The notes under the pieces were generated by a model, which saw only the letters and a program-made list of their open reading frames with translations, did not search any database and was not told where the DNA came from. 64,000 nt of DNA, taken from NCBI GenBank assembly GCA_026075535.2, contig AP026539.1, positions 3,472,001 through 3,536,000 on the forward strand, written 5' to 3'. This stretch comes from Tricholoma matsutake (lineage: Eukaryota > Basidiomycota > Agaricomycetes > Agaricales > Tricholomataceae). Numbering within the stretch: position 1 is the first letter of the stretch; each line of letters starts with the position of its first letter. This document shows positions 44,574 through 56,639 of the stretch, piece by piece. The translations under genes and the position numbers were made by a program.

Positions 44574-46899
44574 TAAAGAAAAACACAACAAAACAAGAAA
44601 AGCTTACAATACAATGATGTTTTCACCTTGGAGGTATTGGAAGATCATCATGAATGGTGGTACAAAAAAACAAGGTGAAGTTGGTAGTACTGCCACCAGT
44701 TCCCACACCTCAGCAATGGAATCAACAACGATGGGAACACCACTGTACTCCATCATGGTTATCCAAGGGTCTAAAAAGTGCCGGTATATGATATTTTACC
44801 ATATTGGATTATATTTGTTGTTGAATTTTGTCAGGAGGTTGGGAGATGAGTAAAAGTCAGATGATGGCATTGAAATGGTCAAAGTTGTACTAAAGTTACT
44901 ACACATGTACACATACTATATATACACATGTCACTGACTTCCTCATAAGATTGCAAAATTTCATCTTCTTGTTTAGTGGTCCCTTACTGCTATTACACCA
45001 ATGTCATTTACCTGGCTGTGGATCTGTGGTCTCCTCAGGCTGAACTTTAGATTGATGTTGCACTTGAAGCTACACAGATTTTGGATCAGGTGAACTTCTG
45101 GATGGCAATGAACTATATTATATGCTCTGAATGCCCTTTAGTGATAGGAAAGGTGTGTGCTCCATACTGAGTCATTCTCACATCTGCTGATGGGATACCC
45201 ATGCACTGGTGAGCCAGGAGCTTCCTCCCATGCCATAACACATACTAACCTTTGTTCTACTTTACCATTAGACCTATAATTCGAAAAAAGCGAACATGGT
45301 GCCATGGATGTCACAGGGTAAGTATATCTCCTCCTGACCTATTATGTGCTCTTCTGCTCACTCTGACTGCTACAGAGCTATTTATGGGTCTTTAATACTG
45401 TTTAGTATGACTATTAAATGCTATATCTATTCGCATTTTGGAAGGGCAAGGCCCAGGAATGCAGGTAAGTCACCATAAGTGATAATCTCTCCCCCTCCCC
45501 ATATAGCTGCCCTGACACCCAACCCATGCTCCCCAGTTCTCCCAATCTCATTCCCTACCCCTCAGTACATGCTAGTACCCATCCACATGACCCCCCATTG
45601 TGGTAGAGGATCTACAAGGTCAGTAGACAGTACCCACTCTCATCATCCTTGTCAATTCTCTTTCTTTCACACCTTCCCTACTCATGTAGAACTATCCCAG
45701 TCATGTATATAGTTATACATATGATTATCTATCACTGTACATATAGTAGAGCCCCTCAATCAAGAGAAGAGACCCCCTTCTCCTCCCCTGATCAGGGGAG
45801 CAAGCTTACTGTAGGCTGAATATAGGTAGAAAAGCAGAAATAAACACTCTATATACACCATTAAGTGTTATCTATCAAAAAAGGTGAAGGGAAAGGGTCC
45901 AGAATGAATGGAACAGTGTGCTCATTATCAGGAACGACGAGCACAATGCATTGTGGTAGCATTGATGGCAATGTTGGAGGGAGCTGAATTGTCCATGATA
46001 ACTCAATAAGGAAATCCATTGATGGCTGTGATGGACAGTGATCAACATTTGTGGAGCAAGCAGCACAAGGGGCAGCATATTTTTAGCTACAGTGGTGGTT
46101 GCCCAAGGTGGATATATGCTATGGACAGTACCTATTTTGGAAAGGGGAGGAGTTTGCAAATTTTTGCAAACCCAGATACCTTGTAACTAGACCATAGTAT
46201 GCATACAATCTTGGTTCTCATTAGAGTATTGTTTTGCAAGATAATGACAGCTACACCTGAGCTTTGCCATTTAAGAGATCATAGTTGAAAGGTCATGCAC
46301 TTGAACACATGTCACCAAAATATGTTTTTTGATCCTTACATATTGATTTGCCAAGTTGAGGGCTGCAATAATGACACAACATGAAAAAAAGGGAAAGGAA
46401 AATGAAATAAATAAAAAGTGAAATAAAAATGTATTTCCATGAAATTTGAGAAACATATTCTATGGCAAACATAACCACCTAATTGACAGAAGACAGAACA
46501 TAGAAGAACTGTCAATGAAGAACAGAACACTCGATCATTCATCACATAGTAATGTCTATTTTAAGAACAGACAAATTACTGCTCCCAGATCATATTTCAG
46601 GAACAGGTGATGGATTGATCGACAGGAAGAACCCCAGATATAAAAGGATTCATTGTAGTGGGGGGTACAACAATATGGCAAGCGGGAATACACCCAACCA
46701 GCAAGGGGCCGCTGGGAACCACACACCATAATCTGAACATCACATGGATTCATTATATATCATGCAGACCTGTAATTACTGTCCTACATGTACCACACTA
46801 TAACCTGTCACTATAGTACTTTGATGTATGAAAAGGATGTAATTGCCTGTTGTAACTACATACTGCAACCTACCAACTACAAACTTCAACATGTGATAC
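44574..46899. other. No supported gene
   Basis: At 44600-44700 a frame reading FTLEVLEDHHEWWYKK looks protein-derived but soon meets stops. 45290-45880 has LTR-like features (tgtcacaggg start, aataaa near the end) without a matching partner or duplication. A short palindrome cccctgatcagggg lies at about 45787. The rest is AT-rich and unassigned. Confidence 0.35.
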
Positions 46900-47234
46900 A
46901 ATGTACTTTCATTTTGGTCATATCTCAGTCAGATCTTGATAAAATCTCTTAAAAGTTGAACCAATCTCTGGGTAATTACAATGTCCAAGAGCCCATATAA
47001 CGATTAAATTGTCCAGGGAGTAGTTGTTGAGAAACATGTAGGTTGTTTTGGCACAACAAATTTTACAACAAAAAACCAGTTTGGACCAGTTTTTTTCAGT
47101 CCATAGACCGATATGGACTGGTCCTATGTGGTCCAGTTGTGGTCCACCAATATCTGGGTCGGTCCTGGACCAGTTGCAGTTGCGGTTGCCCATTTAGACA
47201 GAAAAAACCAGACTTAACTGGACCTTAAAACACT
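46900..47234. mobile_element. Non-autonomous inverted-repeat element, copy 2 (right part)
   Basis: It matches 8220-8553: tatctcagtcagatcttgat, gttgttgagaaacatgtagg, acaacaaaaaaccagt, gggtcggtcctggaccagtt. It ends in ACCTTAAAACACT (47222-47234), as in copy 1. The left terminus was not found, so the copy is truncated or diverged. Confidence 0.6.
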
Positions 47235-47252
47235 ACTCCAAGCTCTCCCCGT

Positions 47253-47883
47253 TAGTAGCAGTCAGAGTAGATGATTCAACAGTGATTCAGGGTGGCAATT
47301 CAATGGCGATTCGACATTTTGAATCGTGATTCACTGAGATGATTCATCCCTCTTACTTTACTATTTCAAATATCCCTTTACTTGTAGTATGCTGAGACAT
47401 CCAAACTGAAGTCCAAGCTATCATAACTCATCTCATCACCTTCAAAGCTGGAAACTGAAGACAATGTGGACATCTCAGACATAGAACTCAGTGCATGGTT
47501 GCCAGAATTGAGAAAATGGAAAAGCTTTCTGAGCCTTGAGATATGGCTGCACATGCAGTGATCATACTCTTGTCACAGTTTGTTGTAGTGGAATACAAGC
47601 TTTTTTGTGTGAGTGTTCCATTGTGGAGCCATGGTTTTGTTGCAGGAAACAAAGTTGAGAATATATAGAGATCATATAAATCCAGTTGAAATGCTTCAAG
47701 TGCTACATGAATGTAGGAGGCAGCTGAATTGACTGATGAATCGCTTGTATGAAAGTTGACAGTCAGAGTGACACATCAATTCACATGCAATTCAAGGGCA
47801 ATTCATGTGGATGAATTGGACCTGAATCACTGTTGAATCACCACCCTGAATTGCTGTTGAATTGTCTACTCTGACTGCTACTA
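47253..47883. mobile_element. MITE-like element with repetitive inverted ends
   Basis: 631 bp. It begins TAGTAGCAGTCAGAGTAGA and ends with the reverse complement. The inverted similarity extends about 75 bp through alternating gattcaac / gtgattca / aattcaa units. The middle is unrelated and non-coding. It lies 18 bp after the previous element and 49 bp before gypsy B3. Confidence 0.7.
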
Positions 47884-48534
47884 TTATCTACTTGATCTTT
47901 TTGTGAGCAGCTAAAAGTCCACATATTTGGACTGTAAGGGGACTAGGGGGGACTTGGGGGGGTGCCCTGTGTATTTCTCCTATTTTTTTACATTTGTTAT
48001 ATATTTTTCCTCACTTCATTTCCTTCTATTCTTCATTTTCTATGGTTTTTCCTTATTTTATTACTAATTTCCCTTTCTATCACATTTGTGCATGTTGACA
48101 GTTTTATATTTAGAGGGGGAACACCCCTTCCAACATCTACCCCTTGGTATGATGTCATTTGGCAGCCTTGATCTGCCTATCTCTGCCTTTTCTATTTTTA
48201 GATTATCATTTGATTTTTGCAGTCTTCACATATACTGGGCATTGGCAAAGGGGTCCTCATAGTATTCTCTTTGGATTTCCCTTTGCTAGGTGCACCTACA
48301 ATCCCTGTAATATGTAGTATAATTTTAACTTCAGATTTCCCTTTGCTAGAGGCTGAGGTTGCCCTTATAGTAGAAAACTCTCTTCTAAGGCCTGAAATTG
48401 TGAACACGCTGCCAAAGATAGGCAGGTACAGAGTGGACAACACTTCCCAAAGCTCCACAGACTCCCTACACACCATTCCTGACAGTCCTGCCTTTAGTGT
48501 GCCCCCATTTTCACCTAACGTGCCCCCTAGTGCC

Positions 48535-49670
48535 ATGGATGCATCAGAGTGCCTCGATGTGCTTGAAAGTAATGTTACCAGAATACACACACAAATTGAT
48601 TCACTTAAATCCACGATCAAAAACTTTGTCAGAACCCTTCAGACTAGCTCCATGACCAATATTCCCCCCATTGCAACTCCAAGCGTGCCCAACAATGATG
48701 CACCGCCTAATGCGCCCACTAAGAAACACACCCAGATCAAACCATCTCCCCCCACTGAATTTAATGGCATGCATGCACAGGGGCATGCATTCCTTAATTC
48801 CTGTGAGTTGTACATCAGTCTCCAGTTGCATCAATTCATCGACAATGCTGCAAAAATTTATTGGGCCTTCACATACATAAAATCTGAATGTGCCTATCTG
48901 TATGTGGACCATATTCTGCACCAAACTAAAGAGCTCAGTTCTCTACCTTTCTCCACTTGGGGTGACTTTCAAGCAGAGTTTGTACACCACTTTTGTCCCC
49001 TCAATGAGTGCCACCAAGCAGTGACATGACTCAAGTCATCCTCTTACCATCAGGCATGTCAATCTGTGGACGCTTATATCAACAAGTTTAAGGATTTGGT
49101 GGACATGGCAGGATATGGGAGTGGTCTACCAGTGGTAGTGAAGTTCCGATGGGGCCTCAATCGAGAAGTTCAGGACCAGATTGCATGGATGTTGGAAGGG
49201 CACCCAGCAGACAACAATATCTATGTGGGGTATGAAGCTGCTTCACTCTGTGATGAGAACTGACTCATGAATGTGGGGTTTAATGCTGCATTCCATGCAG
49301 CAACTACCACTTATGCACCCTACACCTTCAATTGAACCCTTCCCCACCATAACCCCATTCCTGTCCATCAGACTCCCACACCAGCCATCAATGTCCTGGT
49401 ACCAATGGATGTTGATGTTGCCCACAGCTGTGCATGTAGGTTGGATCTCTGCTACCATTGGATCTCTGCTACCCCTGTGGGGAAACTGGGCACAGGGCTG
49501 GAGCATGTCCCCATCGTCAGGATATCTGCATGCTCACCCCTGAGGGGCAAGATGAACTTCTCCAACCTGTTGGCACTTGTAGATATTGAGGAAGCAAACG
49601 ATCAGGTTGCAGAGGAGATCAAGTCAGAAGTTGTTGAGGAGCAGGATTTTTCTACTCACAGCAAGTGAAT
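48535..49670 (+). pseudogene. B3 Gag
   Basis: ATG 48535 opens MDASECLDVLESNVTRI. The capsid-like region has PPTEFNGMHAQGHAFLNSCE, HQFIDNAAKIYWAFTYIKSE and FSTWGDFQAEFVHHF. A TGA at 49027-49029 follows QAVT; the frame resumes (AYINKFKDLVDMAGYG, KFRWGLNREVQDQIAWMLEG). The zinc knuckle is destroyed: CRLDLCYH is followed by a duplication (ggatctctgctacc twice, 49441-49472) in place of the rest of the motif. Confidence 0.8.
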
Positions 49671-50230
49671 TGTACGCCCTCACTGCCTGTCCATAACCAC
49701 TTTGAAGTTTTGTCAGTTGAATCCCTGGAGAATGAATCTATTTCCATGACTGTTCCCCTCTCTGACCCTTTGAAGTTGGCTGAAGACATACCTGCTCTTC
49801 CCATCTCTCCCTCTGCTCCATGCCCCAAAATTAAATCATGGGAGCACAAACTACCATACAAATATATTGTTGCATCCACTCCCTCTACACATTCCTTGAA
49901 CCTAGCAATCAAACTAAAGACTACTGACACTGGACAGATACTCGGTGTCCCTGTGCTCCTGGACTGTGGTGTGACTGGTCTCTTCATCAATGCCCATCTC
50001 ACACAGCAACATTGCCTGAATACTCACTCACTCTTGTGTCCAATACCTGTTTATAATGTGGATGGGTCCCCAAACAAAGCTGGTGCCATCTGAGAGGTTG
50101 TAGACCTGGTCCTCCATTACAAAGATCATAGTGAGTTTTTGCTGTCACTCAATTAGGAAAGCAGAAGGTGATTTTTGGCTATCCATGGCTTCAAGACCAT
50201 AACCCAGAGGTCAACTGGCATACCGGGGAG
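49665..50230 (+). pseudogene. B3 retropepsin
   Basis: The active-site motif reads VLLDCGVTGLFI: Asp is kept, but Ser is Cys and Ala is Val (GCG to GTG). A TGA at 50091-50093 replaces a codon that is CAA in B2, pointing to an ancestral CGA. A small frameshift follows near 50135. Confidence 0.85.
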
Positions 50231-50352
50231 GTTACCATGAGCCAGTGTCCATCCTGCTGTTGTTCATGGAAGCCAGGCAAGAACGTTGTGGACAAAGGGC
50301 CTCGATATGACATACTCAGAAGTGTCATGCCAGACCCCTGCCTATACCTGAA

Positions 50353-51870
50353 GTGGAGTTAGAAGGGGTTCCTGATCTGATGCCAGACTTGGATGATGAT
50401 GATGAGGAGCCAGAGGAAGTGGAGGAATGTGATTGGATCTTCTACACTGTGATTCATCCATTGCACAAGGTGTGTGCTACATCAAACATATCCCAACACC
50501 TCACTGCAGCCTTCCACAAAAACAATGCTGCTAAATCCTCTACTGATTCCTTGCTTCCTCATCTCCATGAGTTTGGGGACATGTTCTCCAAGGAATTGTT
50601 TGGCTCTCTCCCTGCACACAAGCCATGGGATCATGCAATCAAACTCACCCCCAGTGCAACCCCTTCATCCTGCAAGGTATATCCTCTCTCTCCTGAAGAA
50701 CAGCGATGGCTTGACCAGTTCATCAATGAGCACCTGGCCTCTGGGCATATTTGACCATCAAAGTCACCCATGGCCTCTCCCTTTTTCTTTGTCAAGAAGA
50801 AGGATGGCTCACTTCAACCAGTTCCAGACTACAGAAGGCTCAATGACATCATGGTCAAAAATTGCTACACATTACCTCTCATCTCTGGACTTGTGAACCT
50901 GCTCCATGGAGCCCAATACTTCACCAAGCTCAATGTCAGTTGGGGCTACAATAATGTGAGGATAAAGGAGGGAGATGAGTAGCCTTTTGTACCAACCATG
51001 GTCTTTTTGAACCACTCATCATCTTCTTTGGCCTTACTAATAGTCCTGCCACCTTTCAGACCATGATGAATGACATCTTCCACAACCTCATCCTTGAAGG
51101 TGTTGTTTGTATCTATATTGACGACATCCTCATCTTCACTTGCACAGTTTCACTCACACAGTTGAAGAGCACCGTTGCATCACATCCCTCATCCTAGAAC
51201 AACTTCAACCATACAAACTCTACCTTTGTCAGGACAAGTGCAAGTTTGAGAAGACCAAGATCAAGTACCTTGGCCTGATTATCTTGGAGGGTCAGGTGGA
51301 GATGGATCCTATCAAGGTGAACAGGGTCATGGCTTGGCTGATGACCACAAACAAGAAAGAGGTGCAGTCTTTCCTGGGCTTTATCAATTTCTATCAGCAT
51401 TTTATCAAGGATTTCTCACATCATGCATGACCACTGTTTGACTTGACAGGAAAGGAGGCATGGAAGTGGGATAATGCACAACAGGAGGCATTCAAAAAGC
51501 TTAAGGAGATGGTCACTTCTGCTCCCATTCTTACCTTTGCTGATGATCTGCACCCTTTTCATGTAGAAGCCAACAGTTCTGACTTTGCAATGGGCACTGT
51601 GTTGTCTCAGTAGTCTCCGGAGGACCAGAAGTGGCATCCTGTTGCATTCTACTCCAAAAGCCTTAGTGCTGTAGAGCGAAACTATGAGATCCATGACAAG
51701 GAGATGTTGGCAATAATGCATGCACTTGAGGAGTGGCAACACTTCCTTGAGAGTGCCCAACACAAGGTGGAAATTTGGACAGATCACAAGAATCTTGAGT
51801 CCTTTATGATGGCCAAGAAATTGAATAATTGTCAAGCTTGTTGGTCCCTGTATCTATCTATCCAGATTTG
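50353..51870 (+). pseudogene. B3 reverse transcriptase and RNase H
   Basis: RT motifs in several frames: [35 protein letters not shown], a YIDDILIF active site near 51115 with both Asp, KFEKTKIKYLGLIILEGQ and KKEVQSFLGFINFYQHFIKD. RNase H continues to KVEIWTDHKNLESFMMAKKL. Stops occur at 50752 (TGA for the CGA of B2), after EGDE, after SHHA (51428) and in LSQ (TAG 51611). Confidence 0.88.
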
Positions 51871-51878
51871 ACTTCTCC

Positions 51879-53185
51879 TTGCACCACCATCTGGGTTGCA
51901 GCATGGGGAAGATTGATACCCTCTCCCAATGTGCAGACCATGGGGATGGCAGTGATGACAATCAAAACATTGTGTTGTTGCAGCCAGACCTGTTCACCAT
52001 TCTGGCACTGGAAGGCATCGCACCCCAGGGCAAGGAGTGGGACATCCTATGCAACATTCATCATGCAAACCATAGCGGTTTACATGAGGATGTTGTTGCC
52101 TGAGCTGTTAAAGAACTGAGGAAGAGATCCACCCTTTCCTTGCATGCAGCAGAGTGGGCTGAAAAGGAGGACTTGTTGTATTTCAGGGATTGCATCTACA
52201 TCCCCAATGACCCAGATCTTCACTGGCACATCATATCCCAACACCATGACACAGATTACTGGTCATCCTGGATGCTGGAAGACCTTGGAGCTCACCTCAC
52301 AGAATTATTGGTGGCCACAAATGTCACAACTCATTGGTCAGTATTGTCATACTTGTGACCTTTGCTTATGCACCAAGATTCTTCGTCGCAAACCCATTTG
52401 CAAGCTATGCCCTCTTTCTGCTCCAGAGAGTCATTGGGATGTTATCAGTGTCGACTTTGTGGTGGAGTTGCCAGACTTGAATGGGTTTGATGCAGTGGTG
52501 TGCACAGTTGATTCAGAGGGGAAATGTGTTCACTTCATTCCCACTTACACCACTGTCAGCACCCTAGGTGCTGCCTGACTCTATCTCCACCATGTGTGGA
52601 AATTACATGGACTTCCTCTCTGACTTTGGCCCTCAGTTCATGGCAGAGTTCACTCGCAAGCTGTACCGACTTCTGGGGATCAAACTTCTTGCTTTGACCG
52701 CCTATCACCCACAAACTGATGGCCAGACTGAGCGAGTCAACCAGGAACTGGAGCAGTACATCCGCATCTTTGTCAATGAGTGCCAGGACAATTGGGATGA
52801 TCTTCTCCCCTTGGCCGAGTTTGGATACAACAACCATGTCCATGCTTCCATGCAACAGACCCCTTTCCTCTTAGACACTGGATGACATCCACACATGGGA
52901 TTTGAACCTCACCAAACTCCCTCACACCTCGAGACAGTGAATGAGTTCACAGAACGCATGCAGCATAGCTTGGAGGAGGCAAAGGCAGCCTTAGCAAAGG
53001 TGAAGGATGACATGGCACACTTTTACAACCAATGCCATTCTCTGACCCCTCAGTACAAGGTTGGTGATCGAGTTTATCTTGACTCCAGTGACATCTCCAC
53101 TACATGTCCATCCAAGAAACTTGCTCATCGCTTCCTGGGACCTTTCCCCATCATCAAGTGTGTTGGAATGCATGCCTATCATCTA
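51879..53185 (+). pseudogene. B3 integrase
   Basis: Zinc-binding region WHIISQHHD..., HPGCWKTLELTSQNYWWPQM and CHTCDLCLCTK. The core has SVDFVVELPDLNGFDAV, SDFGPQFMAEF and HPQTDGQTERVNQELEQY, so the triad is visible. TGA stops at 52101-52103 and about 52576 correspond to CAA and CGA in B1. A short deletion shortens HGLPGAFLSD to DFLSDFGPQF. The C-terminal domain (KVGDRVYLDSSDIS, FLGPFPIIKC) is cut by gypsy F at 53186. Confidence 0.9.
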
Positions 53186-53889
53186 TGTTAAGACTATAGG
53201 TCTCCACTCAGTCTTTGTGTCATGTGTCACAGTTGGAGGCTTTCCAACTGTATTGGTATTGCACTAGGAGACTTTCCTAGTGTATTGGGCTTCCTGCCTT
53301 CACTTGGGTACTTCCTCAAGTAGTCATGGCTATCCATACTCAGAGGCTTACTGAGTAGACTGTTTGTCCATGTATCACAGTTGGAGGCTTTCCAACTGTC
53401 AAGTTCAAGTTTATCACAGCTAGGGACTTCCTAGACTGTCGAGTGTTCAGATTGAGTCTAAGACTGTTGTTTGAATTAGGTCAAGCTAAGGAATACAGGC
53501 AGTATTACTGTGGCTTATATACAGTTCAGAGATGTCTATCGTCCAATCAGAGTATGAGATCCTTGTCAAGTAATAATAGAAAGAACAATAAAACAATAAG
53601 CCTCATGCCTAGCATGAGGCGTCCAATGTCACGGAGTGCTGCACTGCAGCATGTCAAAGAACAATAGAAGATAAGCCTCATGCCAAGCATGAGGCATCCG
53701 ACATCACGGATCTGATGTCAAGGGTCCGATGTCAAGGGATGCTGTGGCGCAGCATGTCAAATGATGGGAGTCAGGCATCAAAGCATCCCCTGTCAGAATG
53801 AGTCAAGTCAAATGCAAAGGAAAAATGAAGTACCCAGTCTTGCCAGCATATGTCTGGTCATCCTGGGTCACGATAGCAAAATCATAACA
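53186..53889 (-). repeat. Gypsy F 3' LTR
   Basis: 704 bp; on the minus strand it starts TGTTATGATTTTGC directly after the purine-rich agatagagagagggtga and ends TCTTAACA. It contains nested short repeats of the form cacagttggaggctttcc and ctcagaggctt. The flank ATCTA (53181-53185) should reappear beyond the window if it is the target duplication. A truncated relative is at 24967-25427. Confidence 0.8.
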
Positions 53890-53979
53890 TCACCCTCTCT
53901 CTATCTTCAAAGTCACTAACTTCGATCACTATCTTCTTTTCTCTGTTCAGGAGGTGTGGCAGATCAGGGTCTGAGGAAA

Positions 53980-54510
53980 TCAGTTGAAGTGTAACAGTGT
54001 TCCCAGTTCTCCATGTTCTCTGAGCAGGAGCCTTTTTGCCAGGCCATATCTGCTCTCTTCATTGTAGTGGGCATTCCACTGGAGGTCAATCCATAGGGGT
54101 CTGCTCACACCTGCCAGTGGCCTCATGCCCAGGCAAAGCCCCATCTGGTCGACGTAGAAGTCCTCCGAGATGTAGTCTTCCCCATCCCATTCTTCTTCAA
54201 AACACCACTCTTCATATTGGGTCCTCACCCAGGTGTAGTCTGCTTTCATGCTCCTCCAGGCAAAGAGGCAGCATTTTGGACAGGTCAAGGACACCCTTCT
54301 TATCCAGTCATCCCTTGTTATCCAGAAGGGAATCCCATGTGGGCATATCCACAAGGGTCTGCCTGGGAGTATGTTCATCAATGGTCTTTGGTCAATGACT
54401 GTTTGTCCAGGTGGTGTGTTTTGTAATTGGTTCGGTCTGTGAAGCATTGATGGGGGGGGAGCATTCTGTGATTTCTTTGGTCTGATGGGTGTTTTCAGTC
54501 TGAGGGTTCT
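53980..54510 (-). pseudogene. Gypsy F 3'-terminal ORF with paired Cys motifs
   Basis: Open to 53980 from the E insertion point, about 176 codons. Features: PLMNILPGRPLWICPHGIPF, ITRDDWIRRVSLTCPKCCLF, AWRSMKADYTWV, an acidic/aromatic stretch (EEEWDGEDYISEDFYVDQMG) and GLAKRLLLREHGEL. The CPHG and CPKC pairs could bind zinc. It lies between the chromodomain and the 3' LTR and is in a different frame from the chromodomain segment, which ends at a TAG just before the E insertion. It may be a C-terminal extension of Pol or a separate accessory protein. I do not know its function. Confidence 0.6.
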
Positions 54511-55216
54511 TTTCAAGAACCATTCCTTGCCCAATCGGAACCCGCATCCATCCAATCCTTTTCCACACCTCAAACCCAACTTTTGTCTATGCCTTCCATT
54601 TTCATTCCCATCCACCTTGCACTGCCCACACTGCTGTGCATCAGGCCGCCTTGTACAGCATCCATGGCTGCCTTTCCAGGGCTGCCATCTCTATTGCAAA
54701 TTCAACTATGGATTCCTGTGCAGCTCCCGCTAGATAATTTATCTACGCAGTCGAGACACTGCTGCAGTCTTCATTCCTGTTCCACATTATTCTGGACTAC
54801 ATTATTTAAGCTTAGTTAGTTTCGCCTTGTACTCCTCAGTTTGTATATCGACATAGACTCAACTTTACCCTGCCAATCTAAAACCTCCTTCTACTCCAAC
54901 CTCTGTCCTCTAAAAGTCTGAACTCCATTCAACTCAACCTCTAGTCTCCCTCTGAAGTTCTAGTCTCATCTGAACTTAACCTAAGTCCCCCTGTACTCCT
55001 CCCTGCATTTACCCGCACTTTCCTGCTTCTACCTCCAGACCTTCAACTTGAAATTAGAACACCAGACAAGGTGAAGGGCACAGCTTCTTACAAGCTGAAG
55101 CCAAGTCCTTTCTGTTTCCCCTCTCACAGAATCCGCATCGACCCGACAACTCCCGCTATTATCACCCGCAGTGTCCGATCGGATTCCGATGAACCCTCTC
55201 AGATCAGTTCTTAACA
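54511..55216 (+). repeat. Gypsy E 5' LTR
   Basis: 706 bp matching 61873-62578. The first two bases are TT instead of TG. It contains catccatggc, tatttaagcttag (TATA-like, about 54803) and long ccttctactcc-type pyrimidine tracts. Most differences from the 3' LTR are at CpG sites, usually with the CpG lost in this copy. Confidence 0.93.
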
Positions 55217-55370
55217 GTATATATGAACTCCCACTTCACTCATCCATTTCCTCTCTATGACCCCTACCAAGACCCGCCAGCGCACAACAAGAAATTCCCA
55301 ATGCACCAGTACTATTCCAGGGATCTCTGCAATCCAGCGATCCACCCTTTCCAACCCTCAACCTGCCACT

Positions 55371-56630
55371 ATGTTTGGAGTGTCTTCCAGACCCTCAAAT
55401 ATCTTCTGACAAATCGGCTCAGGAGCCCCCTCAATCAGTGCCAATCTCATGTCCACCTGTGCCCCACAACCTTCTGGCAACCCAGAAGGTTTTTGATCAA
55501 GAACTCCCCTTGAGTATGTAGGGGGCATCAACCAGCCTGAACCCTTTGGGTTGGAAGATCCTGGTCTAGAGGATGGACCCCCTGGTGGACCCGACGACCC
55601 TAGTGGTCCTGACAGCCCTGGGGGTGACCCCGATCCCAATGATCCTGAGGGTCAACCTCCCACGGGGGAAAACCCTGACCCAGGGGATAGGTTCATAGAT
55701 GTCCTTTACAACCTCTCAGAGAGTATCTGCACCCTTCGTCAGAATAACACACCCAAGACTGGGAAAATCAAAGTTCGTGACCCCGACACTTTCGACGGCA
55801 CCAATCCGAAGAAACTTAGAGACTTCCTAGTCTCCTGCAATCTTCATTTCCATGACCGTCCACACGTATTTTCCTCTGATGAGAAAAAGATCATATTCAT
55901 CCTTTCTTATCTTAAGGGATCAGCTCTCAGTTGGTTTGAGCCTGGTCTGAATGACCTGACAGATTCTGCACACTGGATGTGGGACTATGAAGCTTTCCTC
56001 ACCAAGCTGGAAAGTAACTTCAGCCTGCACAACCTGGTCAGAGATGCAGAAAAAGCTCTCTCTGATTTAGCAATGAAGAAAGGTGGTCATATCATGAAAT
56101 ATAATGTTGACTTCTGGGAATTAGCTTCTAGGGTCAACTGGAATGAAGCAGCCCTTTGTGACCACTACTTCCGTGGTCTTCCACTCTGGCTTCACATAGA
56201 AGTTCTCCAGGGTGGTAAACCCAATACTCTTGCAGCGACAACATCTACTGGATGCAAGAAGATGAATCCCGTTTCGAAACAAAGAATTCCAGTAACATCA
56301 CTAACTCTAGTCGGAAGGACTCTTCCAAAAGCCCTTCCCCGTCGACAAACCAAGCCTCTTCAAACTCCGCCCATGGTAACACCTCCAACCAGCAGTCTTC
56401 CACGACAAAGAACACTTCCCAGGACAAGCCCAAGTCGTCCATCTCCAATAAGTTGGGGAAGAACAGCAAGCTTACTGGGGAGGAATGAGAACGTCACATG
56501 AGAGAATGACTTTGTCTCTACTGCGGTGAGGAAGGGTACATAGCAGGAAACTGCCCGAAATCCAAAGCCACAAAAGCCCGTGCATCCACTGTTGTTCCTG
56601 AGACTACGGACTCAGAAAAATAGTCTGCAA
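55371..56630 (+). pseudogene. Gypsy E Gag
   Basis: ATG 55371 (MFGVSSRPSNIF) is followed by two in-frame TGA codons. From 55520 the frame is open through an acidic Pro/Gly/Asp-rich region and a capsid-like core: KVRDPDTFDGTNPKKLRDFL, KKIIFILSYLKGSALSWFEP, LSDLAMKKGGHIMKYNVDFW, CDHYFRGLPLWLHIEV. A frame change near 56250 leads to a Ser/Lys-rich linker. The zinc knuckle is LCLYCGEEGYIAGNC, where the zinc-binding His is Tyr. Confidence 0.85.
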
Positions 56631-56639
56631 CCCTCAGGA

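Larger units (their letters stand above)
47933..53185 (+). mobile_element. Ty3/gypsy chromovirus B3, 5' part before gypsy F insertion
   Basis: 5' LTR begins TGTAAGGGGACTA at 47933. Gag, protease, RT, RNase H and integrase follow on the plus strand. Coding stops at 53185 in the integrase tail (MHAYHL), exactly where the LTR of gypsy F starts. The chromodomain and 3' LTR are expected beyond position 64000, after F. It has many TGA stops compared with B1 and B2. Confidence 0.88.

Noticed and set aside
45290..45880. Possible solo LTR (TG start, aataaa near end)
   Set aside because: No second copy in the window and no flanking duplication; boundaries are arbitrary.
48198..48620. Minus-strand ORF over the B3 leader (also mirrored at 33297-33812 and 38979-39596)
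   Set aside because: Recurs only because the family B repeat recurs; the sense frame matches Gag and this one has no recognisable motif.
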